A stretch of 64,000 bases of DNA, taken from the NCBI RefSeq assembly GCF_036373705.1, contig NC_089863.1, positions 35,291,227 through 35,355,226 of the forward strand, given 5' to 3'. Source of the stretch: Amia ocellicauda (lineage: Eukaryota > Chordata > Actinopteri > Amiiformes > Amiidae). The position numbers were made by a program, and so were the translations under genes. A model generated the notes under the pieces. That model did not search any database. It had not been told where the DNA came from and saw nothing but the letters and a program-made list of their open reading frames with translations. The first letter of the stretch is position 1. Each line of letters starts with the position of its first letter. Shown piece by piece: positions 10,237 through 20,443 of this stretch.

Positions 10237-10326
10237 GGTGTGGCTCTATCCATATAGTGGGGCCAGCAGGTGCAGCAATAGAAGCTCAGCCTGGGGAGAC
10301 TGGATTTAGCATTTCCTCTCCATTTT
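10237..10326 (+). ncRNA. candidate Pol III transcript of unknown family
   Basis: Predicted from the TATA position (+1 near 10,237) to the first TTTT (10,323-10,326), about 90 nt. It contains a hairpin in which TGGC...CTAT pairs with ATAG...GCCA (10,241-10,265). It does not match U6, 7SK, RNase P/MRP, Y, vault, U6atac or tRNA-Sec by eye. The copies at about 27,396-27,496 and 43,376-43,473 (both minus) carry 11 extra bases. It may simply be non-transcribed repeat sequence. Confidence 0.25.
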
Positions 10327-10498
10327 GATAACTATCCATAATCATTTCTGCAAAATACTTCTATGATACCTATGTATGTTTTTTACTTGTACTATATTAT
10401 ACTATCAAGTATCAGTGTACACATACAATGTGACCTGTTACATTAATACAGAGGCCACGGAAGGCCAGATCACTAATAGCCACTGTCCCCTGATATTA

Positions 10499-12747
10499 CA
10501 CTTTTTTACAATCACTTTGGCACTCATTTCAGAATCTTGATGTCATTTTTCAAAACTCTAGACACTAAACTCACACCCGATGATCAAAATGCACATTTTT
10601 CAAAACTCTAACACTTTTTTACAATTGCTTGGATACAATACACATCAACCTCAGATCATTTGTTCATTGAACTAAAATGACACAACTTAACATCAAAGTA
10701 TTACCATTTCAAAATGCAATTCACACATTACATCTGAGATCACTGTCTATTCATTTCATTACAAAGATCTAACTATCAATTGATACAGCTGCTCAAAATG
10801 ATAAGTGACTGTTGCATTACTCTTAATGCATAATTTTATGGAAACTGACAAACAATATTCCATGTTTCGATCATGAAAGTTTCAGGATAATGAGATCCAT
10901 TGACATCAATAAACGAGGAGCATGAACCAGTTGGACTACATTATCTATGGATGTAATATTTCATCATCATTCATCATCATGTAGCACTTTTCCACACCAT
11001 GTTTGCAGTGTGGAAGGAAAGTTAGAAATTTTTTCTCTAATACCTGTTTTTCTCTCTTGTATACTTAAGAAAGATAAGGTCAAGCTAGAAGGTCAGGCCA
11101 GAAGGTAGTTTGATTTCTGTTTGTTATTTACGATGAGAATCTTGGAGACAATGTCAAACAGTATGATTGAAGTGCCTGCTCCCTAATCCATGTGTTGATC
11201 TATGAACTCTGTCCTATAATGATATGAATTCTGCTTAGCTAACTTTTAAGATAACATAGTAATGACTTTCTGATTATAACCAGCTCTTTGATTTTTGTGT
11301 ATAAAAGCTCTGACTGTTAAAATGAAGGCAGAGCGACTTTGGGATCTACTTGAGTCACTGTTCCTCTCCACGCTGCGTGTATTAAAGGCATTGCAACTAA
11401 CGCTCCAACCTGGTTGAAGATGATTGTTCTTCCACATCAGATTTGACATTACTGTATGTATGCAGGCCCTTGTAATTGCTTTTCCAATACTGCCAACTGG
11501 TTATTGATGATTGATTTCACATTGTGGTACGAGTATCGAGTGAAATGAGTGCTATCCACCCCAGCAACACAGTGATAACATGGAGCCGGCAAGTCATCCA
11601 GGTCACAATAGAGGTCAAGCAGTGGGAGGAGGAAGACGTGGTGGTCAAAGGAATGGAAGGGGACATGCACCCCTTCTGAGAGGTGGTCGTGGGCCTCGTC
11701 ATAGAGGAGGGCTTAGGCCTCACCAGAGAGGCAGCCATGGGCCTCATTTGAGAGGTGTTGGGGGAACGTGGTAGAGGACAAGGCCACGGACCAGACAGCG
11801 GCAGCAACAGCAAATAGTGTCCAGTGAAATCCGAGAAATAGTTGTAGAGCATGTTGTAAATCATGGCATGACCATGACTGAGGCAGCTACAATGATTCAA
11901 TCAAACCTCAGAATCAACTCAGGATCAACTGTAGCCTCAATCATCAGAAATTTCCGTACTGAGAAGCGGCAAGTCTTCAGCATGCACTAAACATTAGGCT
12001 ACTCTCAATTGTCAAATGACTGTATACTGCATACCAATGTGTAGCACAGAGTATAGTGTGCCTTTTGAAAGAAATGCAGACAGAGTGAAGCAGCTGATGA
12101 CTGAGTATGTTCAGGTATGTTCAGTTTCAAGATGCCTCTTGTGAAAAATGGTTGTGAGAACCTGAACCTGAACACAGGGCTGATGGAAATTCAGAAGTAC
12201 AGTAATCAATCCTTTGTTTTACACTAAGCCAGTTGAGGAACACTGCAGTTGACATTTTACTGTAGTTTTGTTCTTTTTTGTAGCTAATTATTGTTGCATG
12301 GCTTCAAAGAAACCTATGGTGTGATTTGATTGTATTGCATCAATACATTTCAGATTTTGTTCAATGATTCCACTGTGTCTGTAGTATTCTCTCTACTAGT
12401 CCTTTTACAGTGATGTATTTATGTGTAGTACCATAATGAAACATGTATCACATATTTTGTACTACAATATTTAATGATTGTACGAACAACTACACAGTGA
12501 AACTATCGGTATCTTCTGTGTGGGTGATCTAAATAAATGTTACTATGGTATTTCATGATAAATGAATTATTTGAACCAACAAGTCTGCAAGTGCAAGGTT
12601 TCTTTAAAGATATGAATGCACAATGCAATGTTTTGAACATTGGACAGCCTGTGTTACAAGTGATGACCGTTTTGAGTTTTGTGTCTAGAGTTTTGAAAAA
12701 TGACATCAAGGTTCTGAAATTAGTGACAAAGTGATTGTAAAAAACTG
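10499..12747 (+). mobile_element. ISRm11-like Tc1/mariner element, internally deleted, left arm
   Basis: Terminal inverted repeats of about 60 bp (inner part TTTACAATCACTTTGGCACT and its reverse) sit between TA target duplicates. Inside is a short reading frame rich in Arg-Gly at 11,580-11,774. After a frame change near 11,775 comes an HTH-like stretch (VEHVVNHGMTMTEAA) and, near 12,056-12,114, VPFERNADRVKQL. This order (RG-rich head, HTH, FERNADR) is that of ISRm11/IS630-type fish transposases. The DDE catalytic part is absent, so the copy is non-autonomous. LTR-B sits inside it. Confidence 0.72.
11009..11436 (+). mobile_element. solo LTR-B, left arm
   Basis: 428 bp bounded by TGTGGAAG and CTTCCACA, with a TATAAAAG element near 11,298 and ATTAAA near 11,380. 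The mirror copy in the right arm keeps a clean 4-bp target duplication (CTGA); here the flanks are CAG/TCAG. A solo retroviral LTR fossil inside the ISRm11-like element. Confidence 0.75.
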
Positions 12748-12828
12748 TATATTCATCCTATTTAATGTGCTCTTTTAAAATGTACTTTTCTTTTTTATGT
12801 TGCCATTTCTGTTCTACCAATGTTTCAG

Positions 12829-12996
12829 TTGTTAGCCAAAGATTGACAGAGTACATCTCATACACACAGGCCAGACAGCAAGGATTTCTTTTTGAAATTC
12901 AATTACAAATGCTGCATGAACTCATCAATACGATTAGAGCTCCTGAAAGCAATATAACTAACTCACTCTACAGCATCTCATTAGCAGTGAAAAGAA
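12829..12996 (+). other. possible orphan exon, left arm
   Basis: A pyrimidine-rich stretch ending TTTCAG precedes about 165 bp open in one frame (residues SQRLTEYISYTQARQQGFLF onward). The same sequence is at 40,728-40,895 in reverse. No partner exon is visible and a Tc1 fragment abuts it. It could equally be part of an unknown repeat. Confidence 0.2.
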
Positions 12997-13004
12997 ACCA
13001 AGAA

Positions 13005-13438
13005 AGTTGGGACAGTCGACTGTTTACCACTATGTAACATCACCTTTTCTTTTAATAACACTTATTAAGCACTTGGGCACTGAAGACACCACTTGGTTAA
13101 GTTTAGCAAGTGGGATTTCCCCCCATTCATCCATTATGCATTTCCTCAGCTGCGCAACTGCACAGGGCCTTCGTTGTCTTAATTTGCACTTCATAGTGCG
13201 CCACACATTCTCAATTCGGAGACAGGTCAGGACTGCAGGCAGGCCATGCTAGCACCCGCACTCTCTGCCTACGCAACCATGCGCTTGTAATCTGGGCAGA
13301 ATGTGGTTTGGCGTTATCCTGCTGAAAAATGCAGGGATGTCCCTGGAAAAGACGATGTCTGGATGGCAGCATATGTTGCTCCAAAATGTGTACATCTCTT
13401 TCTGCAAAAATGGTGCCCTCACAGATGTGCGAGTTACA
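13005..13438 (-). mobile_element. Tc1-B transposase C-terminal fragment, left arm
   Basis: On the minus strand it encodes EGTIFAERDVHILEQHMLPS, then QQDNAKPHSAQ and WPACSPDLSPN, followed by pieces of the last third: the second D and the DLSPN box of a DD34E Tc1 transposase. The N-terminal two thirds are gone and replaced by microsatellite. Confidence 0.8.
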
Positions 13439-13735
13439 TGACAGACAGACACTCATACACACTGTCACACCCACACACACACACACACACTTTCACAGAC
13501 AGACACACGCACACACACTCACTTTCACACAGAGACAGACACACAAACACAGAGACAGACACACACACACTCACTTTCACACAGACACACACACACATAC
13601 ATACATACATACATACATATATAAGGAAAAGAAACAATACATTTAAAAATCACAAAAATATGTAATAAAGTACAGAAAATCTAAATGTAATAAAATGTGA
13701 TCTTTAATACACACAAATATGTATGGCTGGTCGGA
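13439..13735. repeat. (CA)n/(CAGA)n/(CATA)n microsatellite block and AT-rich spacer
   Basis: Compound CA-rich microsatellite to about 13,620, then AT-rich sequence with no gene visible. Partly mirrored at 38,370-38,610. Confidence 0.75.
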
Positions 13736-13740
13736 TGCGT

Positions 13741-13863
13741 CTTGGACTCGGGTTCCTCTTCATTACGTATAATGCTTTTGCCTTTTGCTATAGCTTTCCG
13801 TGGAGGGGATCGTGGGTGAGTTTGTACCATTCTTGGGAGGCTCTGCCTTGTTGGGGCGGAGCT
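13741..13863 (+). ncRNA. U5 snRNA-like sequence, left arm
   Basis: Follows U5 snRNA from end to end: a 5' stem arm (GGTTCCTCTTC), GTATAATG, the loop-1 region GCCTTTTGCTA (U5: GCCUUUUACUA), TTTCCGTGGAGGGGA (U5: UUUCCGUGGAGAGGA), a degraded Sm-site region (CCATTCTTGG), and a 3' stem-loop CTCTGCC...GGCGGAG. Here the loop-closing stem is broken (GCTATAGC). The altered loop and poor Sm site suggest a pseudogene or divergent variant. No clear PSE lies 50-60 bp upstream. Confidence 0.6.
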
Positions 13864-14160
13864 GTGATCCAGGTGAACAGCAGATCGGACATAGGTGGGC
13901 ATGTGGGCGGAGGAGGAAGGCCGGTCAAGCAAATAAGCTTGCTAAGGTACGCAGCAGCAGCAAGCAGCCCCACCATCCAGTCAGCCAGCCAGTCTGGCTG
14001 GCAGTGACTGAGTGGTTGACAGACGGCAAGCAACGGAATGTACGTGCTCTGTGATGTCATAGGAGTCACCTGAGAGAGATGTTTGTGATGTCATCGCTGA
14101 GCTGGCTGGCTCTGTGTGTCTTGCTGGCTGTGTGTGTGTGTGTGAGAGAGAGAGAGACTT
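13864..14160 (+). repeat. sequence after the U5-like unit, with CRE-like pair and (TG)n
   Basis: Unclassified sequence shared with 37,960-38,192 and 46,240-46,480, holding two TGATGTCAT sites, then CTGGCTGG repeats and (TG)n/(GA)n. No gene seen. Confidence 0.5.
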
Positions 14161-14977
14161 TTTGACTTTTATCAGACTTCATTGCCTGTTTGCAACACGC
14201 AATAATTCATACAAAAGAAAATAAATAAATAAATAAAAAATAGTGTTCCCCTTTGTTTGTCTCCCCCCAACAAGCATTAACTCCGCCACTGATCTGTACA
14301 CTTTTAAAGAAAGCAACCCAATACACACAACAAAACAACCATCAAATACTAAACCCTATAAATGAATTACATAATAAAAACCAACTCCCCGTCATACAAT
14401 TCACAAAGGGCATCATTAATACACCAGACCTGTTCAAAACTCTCCAAATCATTCATCAGCCTGTAATAGTTAAACTCTAGTCTGACTCTGCACTTGACCA
14501 GCATGGCAAACACTCTCACTGCATCCTCACTGCCCTCCCCACACACTCTGTTCTTCCTAGTCTTATAGACGGCCATTTTAGCCTGGCCCAGCAAGAAGTT
14601 TACCAGCTGGTCCACATGTTTGGTCTTTCTGGTGTATCGCGCCCCTAAAATAAAAACCTTTGTGTTAAAAATCAGGTTAAGATCAGTAAAAAGACGAGTT
14701 AAAAGACTAAAAATGGGTGACAACCGAGAGCAAGTGCTGAAACAGTGAAACACGGTCTCTCTCTGAGCACAGAATGGGCAGGCGTCGGACACAGCAGGGT
14801 TAAGAACAGTAATAAAAGAATTGACAGCAATAATGGTGTGTAACACCCTCCACTGCAGATTGCCAGCTCTCTTATTGAGGGGGGCTTGTACAGGCTTCTC
14901 CAGGCGGGCGCAGTGTCTTCCCCCAGCCCCAGCCTGTAAAGTAATTTTAGGAATCACAAAGAAACAGTTGAAAGTGC
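14161..14977 (-). mobile_element. Tx1-type LINE, 3' end with ORF2 C-terminus
   Basis: Minus-strand reading frame 14,367-14,957 (196 aa) reads LQWRVLHTIIAVNSFI, then CPFCAQRETVFHCFSTC (a C-x2-C...H-x4-C zinc motif), the usual C-terminal region of Tx1/L1-Tx1 clade ORF2. The 3' UTR runs to about 14,161 against a (GA)n tract. The endonuclease and reverse transcriptase regions are missing. In the right arm only 37,419-37,460 of this piece remains. Confidence 0.75.
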
Positions 14978-15020
14978 TAAATAAGTATTTTGATGCACCA
15001 TATTAATTTAGGAAATTTAC

Positions 15021-16213
15021 ATGTTGTTTTTCATCAGCTTCTGTATCTGATGGCTCCACATCACTGGCTGGATTGACAGCAACGACACTCTAAAAAAAGA
15101 AGTGTTAAGTTTGAGCATTCAGGACTTGTTTTGAAGATCCTGAATATCACTGGTCCACAATTTATCTGTGAAACTATGGGTTAATCTCCATATACAAAAT
15201 ACTTTTCACACACACTTTAAATTTACAACTAAATTTACATGTTGATGTCTTTCGTCAGCTTCTGTATTTGATGGCTCAATATAACTGGTTGCATTAACAG
15301 CAACGGCACACTACAAGAAAATAACATTATATTTAAACATTCAGGACTGGTTTAGCATCACCTCGAATATCCCTAGCCCTTGAGGTCGATTGTTATTGTG
15401 GTCTTCAAGACCAGTGCTTCTCAACCTTAGTCCTGGAGGAGGCCCACTGTCTGCTGATTTTCATTACAACAACATTGTAGGTTATATCAGTGACTGTGGT
15501 CCTAAAGTACCCCTATGCCTGCTGTTTTTTTTCCAGTTGAGCTCTTAATTACCTAATTGGCTTAACTGAAGCCATTTAACCCTTTTCCCAGGTCTTTGGT
15601 TGTTGATGAGTTACAAAGAGCTGGATTGTGGCCCGCCATGACTGGAAGTGAAGAACACTCACTCTAGGCCTTTAACTTAATGTTCATATGTAGGGGCCTA
15701 TCCATCTGATTTGTTTTTGCACATTTATTAACAGAAAAATTTATGGTACGTGAAATCATCTGAGCTGAAAAATATAATGTTCCACCAATAATAAAATAAA
15801 TGTATTAATTAAAATTATAGAGATAATAGAATGTTCACAGATTATTAGTTCAGAAAATAAAATGTTTTTTTATATCTTAAATAGAATTAACACTCAAATC
15901 AGTTGTAGGGTAAACAAGGTCTATTTTTTGGATTGATTTTATAATTATACATGTATGGCTGCATGAAGCTTACCTGAGAATCTGATATTTTAGTAACTTT
16001 GTTGCTTCTTGTTGGGTAGTCCACGTTTGCCGCCGTTCTTTTTCTGTAAATGTAAATCAAAAGGCAATAATTACATACTGTAATTAAAATACAAAAAGTA
16101 TAAACATTGTATTATTACTTTTGTATCCTGTTTCTCCATCTCGATGCTGTTCTTTTTGGAATTGCATATCTAGGTTTACTTAAATACTGTTTATAAGATT
16201 GTAAAGTCATCAT
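15021..16213 (-). CDS. divergent gene of unknown function, 5' exons only (partial)
   Basis: Four exons are read on the minus strand: 16,119-16,213 (ATG at 16,213), 15,974-16,043, 15,239-15,310 and 15,021-15,089. All have GT-AG borders and join in one open frame of 102 codons with no stop reached. Exon 1 starts MMTLQSYKQYLSKPRYAIPK and is very basic. Exons 3 and 4 (24 and 23 codons, both phase 0) are duplicates: VAVN...EPSNTEADE and VAVN...EPSDTEADE. The start codon lies 234 bp from that of the BEN gene on the other strand, suggesting a shared promoter. Further exons are cut off at about 14,978 by the LINE piece. The right arm lacks this gene. I do not recognise the family. Confidence 0.45.
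15410..15650. repeat. old dispersed vertebrate repeat inside an intron
   Basis: The phrase CTTCTCAACCTTAGTCCTGG and the following AATTACCTAATTGGCTTAA stretch belong to a repeat type common in fish genomes (non-autonomous DNA-transposon-like; name not certain). It lies in the intron between exons 2 and 3 of the divergent gene. Confidence 0.4.
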
Positions 16214-16447
16214 CCAAATTTCTTCATTTGCCAAACTTTATGTAGTGCGCTTGCAGTTTCAGAAGAAGAAAAAAAACTGTAACAGATGGGATATGTAGTA
16301 CTTTATACTCGAGTGGTCTATGCGATTACACCCTGTTGGTGTTATTAAGAACGCCAAGTACCAGAATGCAGAGCGGGACTGTTTTTTGTGCCGTGACTTG
16401 TTGGGGGAAAAAGGCGCAGAAAAAACGGACGAGAAGGTGAAGGTAGT
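16214..16447. promoter_or_regulatory. presumed bidirectional promoter of the BEN/divergent pair
   Basis: The 234 bp between two opposed start codons. The BEN-proximal part (16,252 onward) is kept in the right arm at 37,223-37,418, but the part next to the divergent gene is not. No TATA box close to either start. Inferred from position only. Confidence 0.35.
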
Positions 16448-18701
16448 ATGGCGGTGATGCACGCGTTGGTGAAGTGGGAAAGCGGGGTCGACAAAGACTC
16501 TTACAGCGTGATTCCCACTGCTTGCTTTCGCAATTTTGATTTATTCAGCATTGCTGATGATGACGAAGAGACGACTCGAAACTTCAGAGCAGAGTGGAGA
16601 GACACGAACAAACCTCCAAAAGGTGGATGGCCTGTCCATGAAGCGCAGATCATTATGACTGGTAACAATGTTTATTTAAAAAAAAAAAAACATTAAAGTC
16701 TTTACATGCTATTTGATATATACAATCACAGTATATTTGAAATGAATGTTTAAGTTATTAATGTGTTGTACGTCTAACATACTCTTATAACATGGTAGGT
16801 GGTGGTGAGGGCGCTAAAAACTCGTCATACTTGACTGGCATTTGTAAGAACGATTTATTGTGTGTTGTGCTTTACAATAAAATCCCCCAAATCACAAAAT
16901 AAATTAAACCAGATATAATTTAACTTCAGTTTTGATTCAGTGTTGGCTGTTCATCTTAATTTGTATGGTCAAAGCACAGTATTTTTATGACAAATAAATA
17001 TAATCCCCAAATATCTGTGGACATAATGCAGGGTTTTATTTATTTTATTTTTATTTTAGGAAAAGAAGGCGAACTAAGAAGAAAACTTAATGACCTAACA
17101 AAAATGCCCTGTCCTAAAATGAAGAGAGTACCTAAACCAAACAAAAAACTTCAAATTTCAGATGATAGTGACCTTGATGAACCACAGTTACCGGTGAGAT
17201 AATTACTGCAAATATTAAATAAATGTATTGCAGGATTGTTTTTTTTTAATCATATTCATATATATATATATATTTTTTCATTTTAAACTCTTTTCCTCTC
17301 TGAATACAGCACAAAATAAGAAAGAAAACCGATGGAGCTTCAAGAATTAGATCCCGTCATATTCTACAGACATTTAAAGAGTCCAGTGAAGTTGAGCTAC
17401 AGCAAAACGTTAAGCTGCTCGAAAAGGAAAACACAAGACTTAAAAATGAAAACCAATGTCTTCGAAACCGTATGGTTGATGGTAAGTTTTTTTATTTATA
17501 GCAAATAATTCCTTACCTTGATAAATGTTATTCTTCAGTAATTTAGATTCCAGAGTAATGTATTATAGTTGATCATACTGAAGTAATCTAGAACCACAAT
17601 ACAGACTCTTAATGTGCACTGTCTAATAGTTTAATAATACTGATTATTAAATAAAGTTTTTCAACATAACTTCATAATCCTACATTAATGACTATATGCA
17701 TTACATTAGACCTGGAAATTCTTGTATTTTATCTTTTTTATTTTTTTTGTAGCTAATGTTAATGACCCACAAAAAGGTCAGTTTGCCAATAACATAGAGC
17801 AAGTCTCTCAAGTATAATTGCAGGCATTGATGGTTTTGTTTTCACTTTGCATTAAATATATTACTAGAAATGATTATCATTTAATACTAAGGTTTTTTTC
17901 TCCAGAGATTCCAGACCTTTTGGACAATCTGAAAAAAATTGTAACAAAAGCCACATTTATCAGCAATGAAGACAAAAGTGTGTCACCATCAAGTGGTTCT
18001 GACAGCCCCACAGCAAATTGTTCTGAATCTGACAAAGAATCACCAAAACAGGTATAACACTCTTGGTCTACAATATTACAAAGACAAGGTAAAAATATAT
18101 ATATTGAAAACAAATATTGGTTGTAAACAATCTAATGATGCTACATTATCAGTTATATTCATAGTTATAGTTGATAATAAGAATGTAATTGAATTATGGG
18201 TGTCACAGATTCACTGACTTTATTATGTCTGTAAATTAATAAACTTAGAATTGAGACATACTGTGGTCTTTAATAACACATTTCTGTAACAAAATCACAG
18301 CCTTACTGATAATGTATTCCACTTAACATAATATAAGAATAGTTTGGGGATAAACTTGTTTTTTATTTACCATTGTCTTTTAGGTGGAAATATTCCCAGG
18401 CACTGGAGTTTACATTGACAAACTGTCCTGGATCCTTGCAGAGAGGTGCAGCACGAATACGTCATATGCAAGAACCCTGACGGTTGCTGTCTTTGACTTT
18501 CCAACATTACTAAAGAGCAATCTTCGTGGTGGTGGCAGCAAGAGAGATCCAACTTCGGAGACATTAAGATCCTCATTGATGTTATTGAGGATCATATACA
18601 GCTGCCTTCGGAAGGACACGACGTGTTTCAGTTGCGGGGCTTTGCAGCCCAGCGGGACCCTCTTAATGCCGGACATCAGCTGCCCGAGCCGGTGCGGATG
18701 A
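16448..18701 (+). pseudogene. BEN-domain gene, left-arm copy, 3' end replaced
   Basis: Exons 16,448-16,661, 17,060-17,193, 17,310-17,481, 17,753-17,776 (24-nt micro-exon), 17,906-18,051 and 18,384 onward match the right-arm gene; the encoded residues of exons 1-5 appear identical, and the few base differences seen in exon 6 are synonymous. Exon 6 is cut at about 18,561 after the residues SKRDPTSE and continues in frame through about 46 codons of antisense LINE sequence to a stop at 18,701. The protein would lack the last ~50 residues of the BEN domain. The junction shares two bases (GA) between sides, as in end-joining after deletion. Exon 7 is absent. Confidence 0.7.
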
Positions 18702-19167
18702 ACGGAGGGACGTTAGACAGCGTTACCTTCCGGGCAGGAGCAGCGAGCGGCAACACCGGGGTGAAAGTGTCGTCTAACACTGTGCCATTAGCCACTAGCT
18801 GATTGAGCAGATCAGTGGTTTTTAAGAAGATAACAATGGCAGCAGACTTGATATTTTCACACCCTGCTACCTCCCCAACCGCTAACACACACTGCTCTAG
18901 GGGGCAGAACTGCACCGGAGCGATCTTGACTCCATGGCGTCGGGTCAGTTTTTCAAAAGACGCATTCAGGGGGTCCGACCCCCCGACCCGGGAAGAACTA
19001 CCGGTACTCCCCCCTCCCCTCCCCTGTTCCCCCACAATAAGAAAAGCACTGAAAACAGAAGACAAAATAAACAAACTGAAAAAAGTAAAGCAACAAAAAA
19101 ACGCAGCCAAAGGACAGAGCTCTCAGCAGCACTCCCGCTCACTGCAGACCCCTCCCACACACTCCCA

Positions 19168-19170
<3 letters not shown>
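18562..19170 (-). mobile_element. Tx1-type LINE ORF1, 5' part, left arm
   Basis: Minus strand: residues EKLTRRHGVKIAPVQFCPLE, IVIFLKTTDLLNQLV, KVTLSNVPPFI and, after a frame change at 18,676, SGIKRVPLGCKAPQLKHVVS match ORF1 of fish Tx1-type LINEs. It ends at the BEN-gene deletion junction. The longer twin is in the right arm. Confidence 0.75.

Positions 19171-19203
<33 letters not shown>
19171..19203. repeat. (GA)n microsatellite
   Basis: About 16 repeats; the right-arm twin (32,511-32,559) has about 24 in reverse, one of the quick differences between arms. Confidence 0.9.
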
Positions 19204-19205
<2 letters not shown>

Positions 19206-19240
19206 AGTGTCTGTCTGTCTCTCTCTCTCTGTAGATGCAT

Positions 19241-20443
19241 CATAGGGAACATATGTAACAATCTCTCTTTTTGTTTACCAAAAATGAGAATGAACGTATT
19301 TCAAGTGGGTGTTGCCTTGGTTGGAAACGTTTTAAGATTATTTATGAAGTGTAAAGTGGATTTGTCTCAGTTCTCCGTAGTTTTCAATGTATGTGCCATT
19401 CAGTAGCGTTCATGTTACAGATGTGCCCTATGCAGTGGTAGGGTCAATAAAATGTCAGTAAAACTTTATTTTAGCAATTATGGAGGGGAAGAACTGCAAA
19501 TAGCGGGTCCCCACTAATTATCTAACTTACCAACAACGTTTCAAATTAGGTCTTGCGAAGCTGCCAAATAATGCTGTATAATCGTATGTGTCTTCATACA
19601 CCGGCTGCTATAGTCTGATAGCTTTGATTATATATACATATTTTCTCGTGAACCACAAATGCTATTTGCTTGATTTTTACAGAGTATGTTATAAATACCA
19701 TTGTTATGAAGCCTGACAAATTGTATGCTGTAATTATGAATATTTTCAAATCATTTGTTTGTTTTTCCTAACATGTTACAAATGTTCCCTATGTGAAAGA
19801 TGCATTATATCTTAATAACGTCTAAACAATTAAAGATATACAGATTATTATTTTCGGTAAAGTTATAACACATTGCTATTAACTATGTGTGTCAGTAAAA
19901 GTTTAAAAAATCCTAATAATTTTTTATTGATCCTGCAAAATAGGTGTTTAGGGAACATTTGTAACATTAGGGTTACGATTTGCCATAGACGCGGAATGAG
20001 TTTGATTGTGATGTTAAATGGGGTTTAAAGACGCAGTCGCCTCGGTGCTGATTACTATTGCTGTGTTTCTCCACTTCTACTCCATGCTTGGGAATGCCCA
20101 CATCCAGTGACGTCAAAACCGTTGGAAAAGCGGGCCGGTTCAAAAAAGATCAGCTGGATCCCAGGCCGAGCAGCAGCTCCGGCTCCAGCACCGGCACCAT
20201 GTCGCTGGAAAAGCGCTAAGTGAGCTCACAGTGAGCTCAGTGTAATGTCTGCTCTGGTGAGCTCACAGTGTGACCTAGTCGTTAGTTCACGTCTTCACTG
20301 GGTAGTCCATGACAACTTAATTGACTCAATTCTTGGGCTTAATTGGTCAAAATGACCATTGGTTGAAGGTACTCAGGGACTGATGTGTAGAGAGACTTAT
20401 TAAACCTGCAGGATTGTGGTTTTCCCAGAACAGAATTAACCAG
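19241..20443. repeat. block with four copies of a 19-bp motif, left arm
   Basis: AT-rich, no reading frame of note. TAGGGAACATTTGTAACAT or close forms occur at 19,243-19,260 (+), 19,412-19,430 (-), 19,773-19,793 (-) and 19,950-19,970 (+). From about 20,030 it turns GC-rich (a CAGCTCCGGCTCCAGCACCG stretch, a perfect TGACGTCA near 20,110, repeated GTGAGCTCAC). Mirrored in the right arm at 31,446-32,471. The inverted arm ends at 20,443, where LTR-A starts. Confidence 0.6.

Noticed and set aside
10201-10330. U1, U2, U4, U6, 7SK, Y or vault RNA identity for the candidate Pol III transcript
   Set aside because: None of the diagnostic sequences of these RNAs is present.
11517-11900. 127-codon minus-strand frame and its mirror at 41,820-42,203
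   Set aside because: Opposite strand of the RG-rich ISRm11-like coding part.
20100-20225. Short coding exon at the ATG in CACCATGTCGCTGG (near 20,198)
   Set aside because: Frame stops after six codons and no splice donor or continuation is visible; the GC-rich context is noted instead.
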